Assembly: GCA_016235155.1 (NCBI GenBank)
Contig: JACRLW010000035.1
Location: forward strand, 36,802-79,390
Reading direction: 5' to 3'
From: Planctomycetota bacterium
GTDB taxonomy: Bacteria; Planctomycetota; UBA1135; UBA2386
Length of the DNA stretch: 42,589 nt
Positions 17,229-28,000 of this stretch are shown here, one piece after another; position 1 is the first letter of the stretch, and every line of letters starts with the position of its first letter. The notes beneath the pieces were generated by a model. That model was given only the letters and a program-made list of their open reading frames with translations. It made no database searches and was not told where the DNA came from. A program made the position numbers and the translations under genes.

Positions 17229-19307
17229 ATGCGACACCCGGCCGAGCGTCCCGTTCCCTCCCTCCTCCTCGCCCTGGTCGCGACGCTGGCCGTCGTCACC
17301 GGCGGTGTTCTCGCACAGTCGTCGCCGCGCGCCGCCGACAATCGCATGGCCTGGTGGCGCGATGCCCGCTTCGGACTGTTCGTGCACTGGGGTCTCTACG
17401 CGACGGCCGAGGGCGAGTGGCAGGGCCACGTCGACCATGGCGAGTGGATCCGGACCACCGCGCGCATCCCGCGCGCGACCTACGACGGCTTCCGCCAGCG
17501 CTTCACCGCCGAGAACTTCGACGCCGACCGCTGGGCCGACCTCGCCGCGGCCGCCGGCATGCGCTACGTCGTGATCACGACGAAGCATCACGACGGCTTC
17601 TGCCTGTGGCCGTCGGACGCGACCGACTTCGACATCGCGACGACGCCGTACGGAGCGGACGGCAAGGACGTGATGGCGGAGATCGCGCGGGCCTTCCGGG
17701 CGCGCGGGCTGAAGGTGTGTTGGTACCACTCGATCATGGACTGGCACCACGACGACTACCTGCCGCGCCGCGACTGGGAGACCGACCGCTCCGCCGAGGG
17801 CGCCGACTTCGACCGCTTCGTCGCCTACCTGCACACGCAGGTCGAGGAACTGCTCACGCGCTACGGACCGATCGGCGTGATGTGGTTCGACGGCGAGTGG
17901 GAATCGACCTGGACCCACGCCCGCGGGCGCGCGCTGTACGACCTGTGCCGTCGCCTGCAGCCCGACGTGATCGTCAACAACCGCGTCGACAAGGGTCGCG
18001 CCGGCATGGCCGGGCTCACTGCCGGTCCCGAGTACCTCGGCGACTTCGGCACTCCCGAGCAGGAGGTCCCGCCGGAAGGACTGCCCGGCGTGGACTGGGA
18101 GAGCTGCATGACGATGAACCGGCACTGGGGCTGGAATCGCGCCGACACCGGTTGGAAGTCGCCGCGCACGCTGATCCGCACGCTGGTCGACGTCGCCTCG
18201 AAGGGCGGGAACTTCCTCCTCAACATCGGGCCGCAGCCCGACGGCCAGTTCCCGGCGCTCGCGGTCGAACGCCTCGAAGCGATCGCCGGCTGGATGAAGG
18301 TGCACGCGCACGCGATCCACGGCACGGTCGCGGGTCCGCTCGACGCGCAGTCGTGGGGACGCGTGACGCTGCGCGAGGACGGCAGCGACTCGACCCTCTA
18401 CCTCTGCATCTTCGACTGGCCCGCGGACGGCGTGCTCCGCGTCGCCGGACTCGGCAATGCGGTGCGCGGCACGCGTCTGATGGGCGGGACGATCACGGTG
18501 CCCTTCACTCGCGACGCCGACGGCGTCACGCTGGCGCTCCCTGGCGAGGCCCCGCATCCGGACTGCAGCGTGGTCGAACTGCGGCTCGTCGGCCGTCCGA
18601 TCGTCTACCGCGCGCCGAGCATCGAGTGCGCGTCCGACGTCTTCATCGACAAGACCACCGTGACCCTGCGCGCCGCATCGTCCGAGCTCGTCGTGCGCTA
18701 CACGGCCGACGGCAGCGAGCCCGGCACCTCGTCCCCGGCCTACGAGGCTCCGATCGTCATCGCGTCAAACGCGCTGCTCCGCGCGCGCTGCTTCCACCGC
18801 GGCCAGCCCGTCGGCGCGATCTCGGAACGCGCGCTGAAGCGCGTCGCGCCGCGTCCGGCGTCGGAGCCTGAGGGCAAGCTCGTCGTCGGCCTGTGGCGCG
18901 AGGTGTTCCGCGGCAGCATCGACCGCCTCGCGGATCTCGAGAAGCTCGACAGCGAAACGCGTGACACGGTCGACGACCTCGCGCTGCCGTCCGGGCCGGC
19001 GCGCGAACACGTCGTGCATCGCTACAGCGGCTGGCTCGTCGTGCCGGCCGACGGCGTGTGGCAGTTCGCCCTCACCTCCGACGACGGAAGCCGGCTGTGG
19101 CTCGACGGGCAGCTCGTCGTCGACAACGACGGACTGCACGGCGCCGAGACCAAGGTCGGGGCCGCCGCGCTCGCGGCTGGCGCGCATCCGGTCCGCGTCG
19201 AGTGGTTCAACAAGACCGGCGGCGCGGAGCTCGAGCTGCGGATGGGACTCGCCGGGAGCGAACTCGCGCGCGTCGCGCCCGGCGCGCTCCGGCGCGGCGC
19301 GGAGTGA
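17229..19307 (+). CDS. Secreted GH29 alpha-L-fucosidase with chitobiase-like and PA14 domains
   Basis: A 692-residue secreted glycosidase. A Sec signal peptide ends near VLAQ (30). The GH29 catalytic domain spans about 36-370: MAWWRDARFGLFVHWGLY, TTKHHDGFCLW (118-127) and the nucleophile motif MWFDGEW with Asp221. Around 475-545 a chitobiase C-terminal-like fold is seen (VTLRAASSELVVRYTADGSEPG). A PA14 domain (about 565-680) ends the protein, with WREVF, YSGWLVVPADGVWQF, SDDGSRLWLDG and AGAHPVRVEWF. Such enzymes release alpha-L-fucose from glycans, and PA14 often aids carbohydrate binding. ATG 17229 was chosen because it begins the signal peptide; the in-frame codons upstream are polar. It is divergent from the FlgM-like gene and convergent with the thioredoxin gene (6-base gap). 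It may use algal or host fucans, which is inference. Confidence 0.94.
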   Translation: MRHPAERPVPSLLLALVATLAVVTGGVLAQSSPRAADNRMAWWRDARFGLFVHWGLYATAEGEWQGHVDHGEWIRTTARIPRATYDGFRQRFTAENFDADRWADLAAAAGMRYVVITTKHHDGFCLWPSDATDFDIATTPYGADGKDVMAEIARAFRARGLKVCWYHSIMDWHHDDYLPRRDWETDRSAEGADFDRFVAYLHTQVEELLTRYGPIGVMWFDGEWESTWTHARGRALYDLCRRLQPDVIVNNRVDKGRAGMAGLTAGPEYLGDFGTPEQEVPPEGLPGVDWESCMTMNRHWGWNRADTGWKSPRTLIRTLVDVASKGGNFLLNIGPQPDGQFPALAVERLEAIAGWMKVHAHAIHGTVAGPLDAQSWGRVTLREDGSDSTLYLCIFDWPADGVLRVAGLGNAVRGTRLMGGTITVPFTRDADGVTLALPGEAPHPDCSVVELRLVGRPIVYRAPSIECASDVFIDKTTVTLRAASSELVVRYTADGSEPGTSSPAYEAPIVIASNALLRARCFHRGQPVGAISERALKRVAPRPASEPEGKLVVGLWREVFRGSIDRLADLEKLDSETRDTVDDLALPSGPAREHVVHRYSGWLVVPADGVWQFALTSDDGSRLWLDGQLVVDNDGLHGAETKVGAAALAAGAHPVRVEWFNKTGGAELELRMGLAGSELARVAPGALRRGAE

Positions 19308-19313
19308 CCGCGA

Positions 19314-20306
19314 TCAGCCGTCCCGCTTGGCACCCTTCGCCTCGGCCTCGCGTCGCGCGCGCTCGTTCGCTTCCTCGATCTCCTTCGCGCGCGCTTCGAG
19401 AGTCGTGCGGATCAGCGCGACGTCTTCGTCGGTCAGGTTGCGCCGCGTCGCGGCGAGCATCGTCATGAAGTGCTCGATCTCCGACGCCTTCGCGGGGTAG
19501 CCGATGTTGCCGGCCTCGCTGTCCGAGGTGGCGAGCTCGGTGAGGTCCGGCTCGGCGATCAGCAACCACGGGATGCCGCCCTTGCGACCCTTGCGGATGC
19601 GGGCCTCGAGCTCCTTGCCGCCGACCATGCGGTCTTCGTCGATCTTCACGTCGACGTAGTCCTTGCTGATCGCGGCGGCGATTCCGGGGATGGCGAGGAA
19701 GTCCTCGAGACGGTGGCACCACCCGCACCACGGCGCACCGAAGTGGACCAGCAGACGGCGATCGGTCTTGTCCGCGGTCGCACGCGCCGCGGCGAGCACG
19801 TCCTCGGCGACGCGCAGCTCCGCCTTGTTGGTCGTCAGGAACTCGATCACCTTCGCCGGCTCGTGCGCGTCGCCGGTCTCGAGCGACGAGGTGTCCTGGT
19901 TCGTGATCGGCTTGCCGTCCGCGTCGAGCACGGTGAGGTAGGGCACGCCGTGCTTCTTCAGGTCCGCGCCCCAGCTCGCGGCGAGGTCCATGTGCTTGTC
20001 CCAGCTGCCGATGTCGACGAGCACCAGCTCGTACTCGGCGCGCAGCAGGGTGCGCACGTCGTCGTTCGACTGGAACAGTCCGTGGAGCTTGTGGCACCAG
20101 CCGCACCAGTTGCCGCCGAACATCACCAGCACGCGCTTGCCGTCGCGTTGCGCGAGCTTCAGCGCGGCCCCGACGAGCGCCTTGGCGTCGGCCTTGGTGT
20201 CGTAGATCGGCGCTTGCTGCTTGCGCGCCGGTTCCTGCGCGCGGGTGCCGCCGAGGATGGCGAGACACGCAGCCGCGGCTGCGAACGAACGGACGAGGGT
20301 CTTCAT
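19314..20306 (-). CDS. Exported protein with two thioredoxin-like domains
   Basis: A 330-residue exported protein with a Sec signal (cleavage near GGTRAQ, 24). Two thioredoxin-fold domains follow in tandem, each with the same WCGWC redox motif: W67-C68-G69-W70-C71, followed by cis-Pro122 in HGVPYLTVLD, and W193-C194-G195-W196-C197, followed by Pro246 in GGIPWLLIAE. The C-terminal 45 residues form a charged helix. These resemble thioredoxin_7-like periplasmic proteins that reduce or isomerise disulfides. The ATG at 20306 begins the signal; an in-frame upstream extension runs into the LamG gene. The 20-base gap to the LamG gene upstream suggests one transcript. Which substrate it serves is unknown. 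Confidence 0.9.
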   Translation of the reverse strand: MKTLVRSFAAAAACLAILGGTRAQEPARKQQAPIYDTKADAKALVGAALKLAQRDGKRVLVMFGGNWCGWCHKLHGLFQSNDDVRTLLRAEYELVLVDIGSWDKHMDLAASWGADLKKHGVPYLTVLDADGKPITNQDTSSLETGDAHEPAKVIEFLTTNKAELRVAEDVLAAARATADKTDRRLLVHFGAPWCGWCHRLEDFLAIPGIAAAISKDYVDVKIDEDRMVGGKELEARIRKGRKGGIPWLLIAEPDLTELATSDSEAGNIGYPAKASEIEHFMTMLAATRRNLTDEDVALIRTTLEARAKEIEEANERARREAEAKGAKRDG

Positions 20307-20326
20307 GGCGTCACTTCCGAGGAGGG

Positions 20327-21478
20327 TCACTGGATGCCGACGGCGAGACCGTCGCTCGCGACGAGCCCCTGCGGTCCGCAGGCGGCATCGACGAACACGA
20401 ACTGCGACGAGATGCCCGCGCCGCTGAGCGAGGGCGAGTTCGGGACCGCGAGCGGCACCTTGCACGCGCCGAGCGCGTTGGTCGACGCGCCGAACGACAT
20501 GAGCGTGACGGGGTCGAGCCAGATCGATACGCCGAGCACGACCAGGGGAGTCGTCGCCCCGCCGAAGGCGAGTGCGAGGAGACCCGGCGCGTTCACCGGA
20601 CCATTGACCGCGACCCACGAGAAGCCCGACCCGCCGACGACCGCCGGTCCGCCGAAGCTCTGCGTCGGCGCCGGCGTGCAGGTCGACGTCGCGCCGCCGA
20701 ACGGGAACGCCGCGGCCACGCGCGCGGTGAGCGTGAGGTTGTTCGGGGTGAACGCGATCGCGCCGCTCGGCGTGCCGGCCAGTCCCGACGACGAATCGAG
20801 GTAGTCGTTGTCGAGTGCGAAACTCATCACGCCGCCGGGGAGCGTGGTGAGCGACTCGTTCATGGTCGCCTGGATCTCCGCCGGCGAGCGCGCGAACGGC
20901 CAGATGCGCAGCTCGTCGATCTCGCCATGCCAGGTCTCCGCGCCCGGCGAACTGACGTCGCCGTTGCCGACGCGCAGCACGCCGCCGTTGTCCTGGATCC
21001 GACCTCCGCTCGTCGCGAGCGTGCGCACCGCGACGCCGTTGACGTAGATCACGAGGTTGCTGCCGTCCCAGGTGCCGGCGAGATGGGTCCAGTTGGCGAA
21101 CTGGCCGGGGCTGAACAGGAAGTTCGTGCTGCGTCCGCCCGCGAGCGTGTTGACCTTGAACTCGAGCGAGCGGTTGTTGGTGTTCGAGGCGCCGACCCGC
21201 AGGAAGTACGACTCGCGCCCCGGCGTGGGGTTCTGGCGGCAGATCGTCGGCCAGCGGTAGGTCCCCGTCGGCATCGTCGCGTCGTCGTACTTCACCCAGG
21301 CCTCGATGGTGAGGCCGCTGCGCGGGATCAACACCGGCGAGTACGGCACGTCGAAGTGCGAGTCGACGCCGTTGGCGAGGACGATGCCGGTCCCCTGTGC
21401 GGAGAGCGTCGGCGCGGAGAGCGCCAGCGCGGGGAGGAGCGAAGCGAAGGACAGCAGCGTGAGCGGGAGCGGGCGCAT
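20327..21478 (-). CDS. Secreted LamG/concanavalin-like protein with a Planctomycetes-type C-terminal domain
   Basis: A 383-residue secreted protein. The signal peptide ends near TLSAQ (28). Residues 30-215 form a LamG-like jelly roll: GLTIEAWVKYDD, FANWTHLAGTWDGSNLVIYVNG, IDELRIWPFARSPAEIQ. This fold usually binds glycans or proteins. After a linker, residues 265-383 form a beta domain with GVSIWLDPVTL and a terminal FVFVDAACGPQGLVASDGLAVGIQ, a type of C-terminal module common to planctomycete surface proteins. The same general pattern recurs in the secreted protein at 37766. ATG 21478 starts the signal. The gene is upstream of the thioredoxin gene by 20 bases and divergent from the small coiled-coil gene by 42. 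Confidence 0.85.
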   Translation of the reverse strand: MRPLPLTLLSFASLLPALALSAPTLSAQGTGIVLANGVDSHFDVPYSPVLIPRSGLTIEAWVKYDDATMPTGTYRWPTICRQNPTPGRESYFLRVGASNTNNRSLEFKVNTLAGGRSTNFLFSPGQFANWTHLAGTWDGSNLVIYVNGVAVRTLATSGGRIQDNGGVLRVGNGDVSSPGAETWHGEIDELRIWPFARSPAEIQATMNESLTTLPGGVMSFALDNDYLDSSSGLAGTPSGAIAFTPNNLTLTARVAAAFPFGGATSTCTPAPTQSFGGPAVVGGSGFSWVAVNGPVNAPGLLALAFGGATTPLVVLGVSIWLDPVTLMSFGASTNALGACKVPLAVPNSPSLSGAGISSQFVFVDAACGPQGLVASDGLAVGIQ

Positions 21479-21520
21479 GGCGGCGGGAGTGTAAGCTCGC
21501 GCGCGACCCGCGTGCCCGCG

Positions 21521-21979
21521 ATGAACACCGACGACGTCCGCAACCAGATCGACAACACCCTCTCGATCCTCGCCTCGCTCCAGGGCAACGAGCCGCACGT
21601 GCTGCGCCGCGCGATCGCCCTCGCCGCAGACACGCTGAAGTCCGCGCGCGAGGCCCTGAAGGAGACCGACGCCGAGCTCGACGTCCTCACTGCGCCCGGG
21701 CGGAATGCCGCGGAGGAACTCGTCCGCCTGCGCAAGCAGCTCGACGCCGCGCAGGACAAGGCCCTCGACCTCGAGCAACGGCTCGCGATGCTCCGACAGG
21801 AGCGCGACGTCGAGTTGCAGGTCCACGCCGCGGAGAAGAAGCGCCTCGCCGAACTCGAGAAGCAGAGCGCCCAGTACGAAGCGATGCTGCTGAAGGACGA
21901 CGACGCCTTCTCGAAGTACCTCGACCGCGCGCTCGACGCCGACGAGAAGAAGCGCGGTCGCCGTCCGCCGTCGCGGTGA
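21521..21979 (+). CDS. Small coiled-coil protein, hypothetical
   Basis: A 152-residue soluble, highly charged protein. Residues 1-50 form helices (NQIDNTLSILASLQG, HVLRRAIALAADTLKSARE) and residues 68-120 a continuous heptad-rich helix (LVRLRKQLDAAQDKALDLEQRLAMLR) that predicts a coiled coil. It ends in a basic tail (KKRGRRPPSR). There is no signal peptide, membrane segment or known family. ATG 21521 was chosen since codons upstream run through the divergent LamG gene. It stops 18 bases from the convergent dnaE2 stop. The function is unknown; the basic tail hints at nucleic acid or partner binding, no more. Confidence 0.7.
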   Translation: MNTDDVRNQIDNTLSILASLQGNEPHVLRRAIALAADTLKSAREALKETDAELDVLTAPGRNAAEELVRLRKQLDAAQDKALDLEQRLAMLRQERDVELQVHAAEKKRLAELEKQSAQYEAMLLKDDDAFSKYLDRALDADEKKRGRRPPSR

Positions 21980-21997
21980 CGCTCGCGCCGGCACGGA

Positions 21998-25063
<3,066 letters not shown>

Positions 25064-25189
25064 GGCGAGACCCGGGCGGCGACGAAAGCAGACTAAGGTC
25101 CGAAGAGCAAGCCGCCGATGGCGCGGTCCCGTCACCGGCCTCCGCCCCGGGTGGCGCGCCGAACTGGCAGCCGGGATACCGTCCCGGCC

Positions 25190-25807
25190 GTGATCGCCTT
25201 CCAGATCGGATTCGATTGGCTGCGCACCACCGCGACCGCCGACGGCGAACCCGCGCTCGCCGACATCGCGCTCCGCATCGGGATCGCCGCGGCGCTCGGC
25301 GCGGGCGTCGCCTTGCTCTACCGGGCTTCGCGCGATCCGGACGAACGGCAACCGGGCTTCGCGCACACGCTCGTCCTGCTCGCGCCGCTGATCGCGATGG
25401 TCACGGTGGCCGTCGGGCAGAACGTCGCGGCGGCGTTCACCCTGGTCGGAACGCTGGCGATCGTGCGCTTCCGGGCCGCGTTGAAGGACACGCGCGACAT
25501 GGCTTTCGTGATCTTCTCGGTTGCGGTCGGGATGGCGCTCGGCCGGACGTCCAAGAGCCCGGGGGCCGTGATCCGCATCGTGATCGCGCCGCCGGACCCG
25601 GGCGGCGAGGTCTGGGGTGCGGTCGTCTCGCGCTACGTCGATGGTCACACGGTCGTGAAGAGTTCGATCGACCGCAAAGCCGGCGAGCTCGATCTCCGAC
25701 TCTCGGTGCGCGGCCTCGATCCCGCGCGCGTGCCCGCGCTCCTCGCCGAACTCGTGACGAATCCGGCTGTGGTCCGCGCGAGTTTCGCTCCGGACGAGGA
25801 CGCCTGA
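25190..25807 (+). CDS. DUF4956 family membrane protein
   Basis: A 205-residue membrane protein of the DUF4956 family. Three or so hydrophobic segments (ALRIGIAAALGAGVALLY, HTLVLLAPLIAMVTVAVG, MAFVIFSVAVGMALG) flank the signature FTLVGTLAIVRFRAALKDTRDM. A soluble alpha/beta tail follows (SIDRKAGELDLRLSVRGLDP). I chose GTG 25190, which directly precedes the first conserved residues. ATG 25118 would add 24 Arg-rich residues and cannot be excluded. It lies 37 bases upstream of the cotH gene, and DUF4956 and CotH genes are often neighbours in bacteria, usually with a VTC-type polyphosphate polymerase gene that is not seen here. The molecular function is unknown. Confidence 0.85.
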   Translation: MIAFQIGFDWLRTTATADGEPALADIALRIGIAAALGAGVALLYRASRDPDERQPGFAHTLVLLAPLIAMVTVAVGQNVAAAFTLVGTLAIVRFRAALKDTRDMAFVIFSVAVGMALGRTSKSPGAVIRIVIAPPDPGGEVWGAVVSRYVDGHTVVKSSIDRKAGELDLRLSVRGLDPARVPALLAELVTNPAVVRASFAPDEDA

Positions 25808-25844
25808 CGCCGCACGATCCCGGTCGACCGATTCGCCCTCCGAC

Positions 25845-27944
25845 ATGTCCAAGGTTCTCTCCGGCCCGCACCGCGGGTTCTCGCTCCCGTTCTCACTCTT
25901 CGCCGGCTTCGTGCTCGGCTCGCTCGCGACCGCGCAGGATCCGCGCGACTTCCCGGGCGGTCCGCCCGGCGCGGGCTTCCCCGGCGGTCCGGGCGGTCCC
26001 GGCGGTCCAAGCGGCGCGCGCGAGACGAAGCTCGTCGCGCAGTTCGATCAGGACGGCGATGGGAAACTCGACGGGACGGAGCGCGCCGCCGCGCGCGAGT
26101 GGATCAAGAAGCAACCGCGACGAGGTCCGGGCGGACGCGGCCCAGGAGGAGGCGGGCCGGGCGGCGGGCGCATGCCCTTCGGCGAACCCGAGCCCGAAGC
26201 ACCGCGCGGCGAACCCAAGCACGTCGAGCAGAAGGACGTGCCCGCGTACCCCGACCGACCGCTCTACGACCCGTCGATCGTGCGCACGATCTTCCTGGTC
26301 TTCCCGCAGCAGGACTGGTTCGAGGAGCTCGCCGACTTCTACCGCAGCGACGTCGCACTGCCCGCGACGATGATCGTCGACGGCAAGGAGTACCAGAGCG
26401 TCGGCGTCGGCTTCCGCGGCAACTCCTCGTACTTCGGCGTGCAGGGGAAGAAGAAGTCGTTCGCGATCGACGTCGACGCGAGCGATCCGAAGCAGAAGCT
26501 GCAAGGCTTCGGCTCGCTCAACCTGCTGAACTGCCACGAGGACCCGAGCTACCTGCGTGAGACGCTCCACGCCTTCATCGCACGGAAGTTCACGCACGCA
26601 CTCCAGGCCAACGTCGTGCAGCTCGTCGTCAACGGCGAGAGCTGGGGGCTGTATGCGAACGTCCAGCAGTTCGACCGGGACTTCCTCGATGGCGAGTACG
26701 GCACGCGAAAGGGTGTGCGCTGGAAGGTGCCCGCGAATCCGCGCGGCGGCGGCGGGCTCGGCTGGCTCGGCGAGGATCGCGAGCCGTACCAGCGCGCCTA
26801 CGAACTCAAGACCGCGGTCGAGGACCAGGACGCGGCGTGGGATCGACTGATCGCCGTGTGCCGCGCGCTGAACGAGACCCCCGAGTCCGATCTCGAGCGC
26901 GAGCTGCCGAAGCTGCTCGATGTCGACGCCGCGCTGTGGTTCCTCGCGGTCGACGCCGCGACGCTCGACGGCGACGGCTACGCGAGCCGCGCCAGCGACT
27001 TCGTGATCTGGGAAGGACCCGACGGCCGCTTCCGCGTGCTGCCGTACGACAGCAACGAGGTTCTCGGCGCAGGCATGCGCGGCGGACGGCGTCCCGGTGG
27101 TGGACCGCTGCCGCAGGGTGAACCACGCGCGCAGGGTGAACCACGCGCGCAGGGTGAACCACGCGCGCAGGGTGAACCACGCGCGCAGGGCGAACCACGC
27201 GCGCAGGGTGAACCGCGACCGCAGGACGGTCCGCCTCGCGGCCGCGGCCCCGGCGGAATGATGGGCGGAGCGAGTCCGACCTCGAGTCCGCTCGCGATCC
27301 TCGAGCGCCAGGACCGTCCGCTCGCGCGCCTGCTGAAGGTGCCCGCGTGGCGCGCCGCGTATCTCTCCCACCTGCACGCGATCGCCGAGCAGTCGCTCGA
27401 CTGGAACGTGATCGGCGCCTTCGCCGAGTCGCTGCACGAGAAGCTCGACGGTATGGCGCGCGACGACGACAAGTCGCTCTACGGCTACGACGCCTTCACG
27501 AAGAGCCTCGAGACCCTGCGCCGCACGATCGACACGCGCCGCAAGACGATCCTCGAACACGAGAGCATGCGCGGGCCGTGGCCGGAACTGAGCGAGCCGC
27601 ATGCGAAGGCGGTCCTCCGCGACGGCGACCAGGCGGTGCTCGAAGTCGATGCGCGCGTCGTCGGCGACGCGAAGCCGGGCACGGTGCTGCTGCACGTCGC
27701 GCTGTCGCGTCGCGGCTCGTTCACCGCGATCCCGATGCACGACGACGGCAAGCACGGCGACGGTGCCGCGGACGACGGCGTGTTCGGCGCGACGAGCGAG
27801 CCGTACGACGCCGATCAGGACGTCCACTGGTACATCGAGGCGCGCAGCGCCGCCGAGCCAACGGCGACGACCTTCTCCCCCGCCGGGGCCGGCGGCCGCC
27901 CGGCGACCGTCGCGTCGCCGAAGACCAAGGCGCTCAAGCGCTGA
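25845..27944 (+). CDS. Secreted CotH kinase family protein with EF-hand and hexapeptide repeat
   Basis: A 699-residue exported protein. The signal peptide ends near LATAQ (31). A Gly/Pro-rich, collagen-like stretch (38-56) and a canonical EF-hand loop DQDGDGKLDGTE (68-79, ligands at 68, 70, 72, 76, 79) follow, then another Gly-rich stretch. From about 140 the CotH fold appears: VGFRGNSSYF near 188, LNLLNCHEDPSYLRETL, VNGESWGLYANVQQFDRDFL, and LPYDSNEVLG near 398. Bacterial CotH proteins can be atypical secreted kinases that phosphorylate surface proteins. Six QGEPRA-type repeats (424-459) are inserted before the C-terminal helical part and a final beta domain (VLLHVALSRRGSFTAIPMHDDG). It follows DUF4956 by 37 bases, so the two probably form an operon. 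Confidence 0.88.
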   Translation: MSKVLSGPHRGFSLPFSLFAGFVLGSLATAQDPRDFPGGPPGAGFPGGPGGPGGPSGARETKLVAQFDQDGDGKLDGTERAAAREWIKKQPRRGPGGRGPGGGGPGGGRMPFGEPEPEAPRGEPKHVEQKDVPAYPDRPLYDPSIVRTIFLVFPQQDWFEELADFYRSDVALPATMIVDGKEYQSVGVGFRGNSSYFGVQGKKKSFAIDVDASDPKQKLQGFGSLNLLNCHEDPSYLRETLHAFIARKFTHALQANVVQLVVNGESWGLYANVQQFDRDFLDGEYGTRKGVRWKVPANPRGGGGLGWLGEDREPYQRAYELKTAVEDQDAAWDRLIAVCRALNETPESDLERELPKLLDVDAALWFLAVDAATLDGDGYASRASDFVIWEGPDGRFRVLPYDSNEVLGAGMRGGRRPGGGPLPQGEPRAQGEPRAQGEPRAQGEPRAQGEPRAQGEPRPQDGPPRGRGPGGMMGGASPTSSPLAILERQDRPLARLLKVPAWRAAYLSHLHAIAEQSLDWNVIGAFAESLHEKLDGMARDDDKSLYGYDAFTKSLETLRRTIDTRRKTILEHESMRGPWPELSEPHAKAVLRDGDQAVLEVDARVVGDAKPGTVLLHVALSRRGSFTAIPMHDDGKHGDGAADDGVFGATSEPYDADQDVHWYIEARSAAEPTATTFSPAGAGGRPATVASPKTKALKR
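27114..27221 (+). repeat. Six 18-base tandem repeats inside cotH
   Basis: Six in-frame copies of an 18-base unit (CAGGGTGAACCACGCGCG and close variants) encode QGEPRA five times and QGEPRP once. Units one to four are identical, the fifth has one silent change, and the sixth differs near its end. The high identity points to recent slippage or unequal exchange. The copy number could vary between strains without breaking the frame. Confidence 0.95.
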
Positions 27945-27969
27945 GACCGCCGCGAGACTCTGCTAGTGT

Positions 27970-28000
27970 CGTCGGCGTTTTTCCGGTAAGAACGCCGACG
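27970..28000 (+). promoter_or_regulatory. Hairpin abutting the start codon of the AAA/DUF4143 gene
   Basis: Perfect 10-base arms CGTCGGCGTT / AACGCCGACG (27970-27979 and 27991-28000) enclose an 11-base loop. The right arm ends directly at the ATG at 28001, so an RNA hairpin would cover the ribosome entry site. It may also mark the end of the cotH transcript, 26 bases after its stop. It could alternatively be a DNA operator. Confidence 0.5.

Noticed and set aside
25064..25189. LexA operator upstream of dnaE2
   Set aside because: Only one half site (GAAC) was found, with no matching GTTC at 4 or 7 bases.
25064..25852. A 263-codon N-terminal extension of dnaE2
   Set aside because: The extension is antisense to the DUF4956 gene, and known DnaE2 proteins start just before the PHP domain, as with GTG 25063.
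27114..27221. CRISPR array
   Set aside because: The 18-base units are contiguous without spacers and encode an in-frame peptide repeat.
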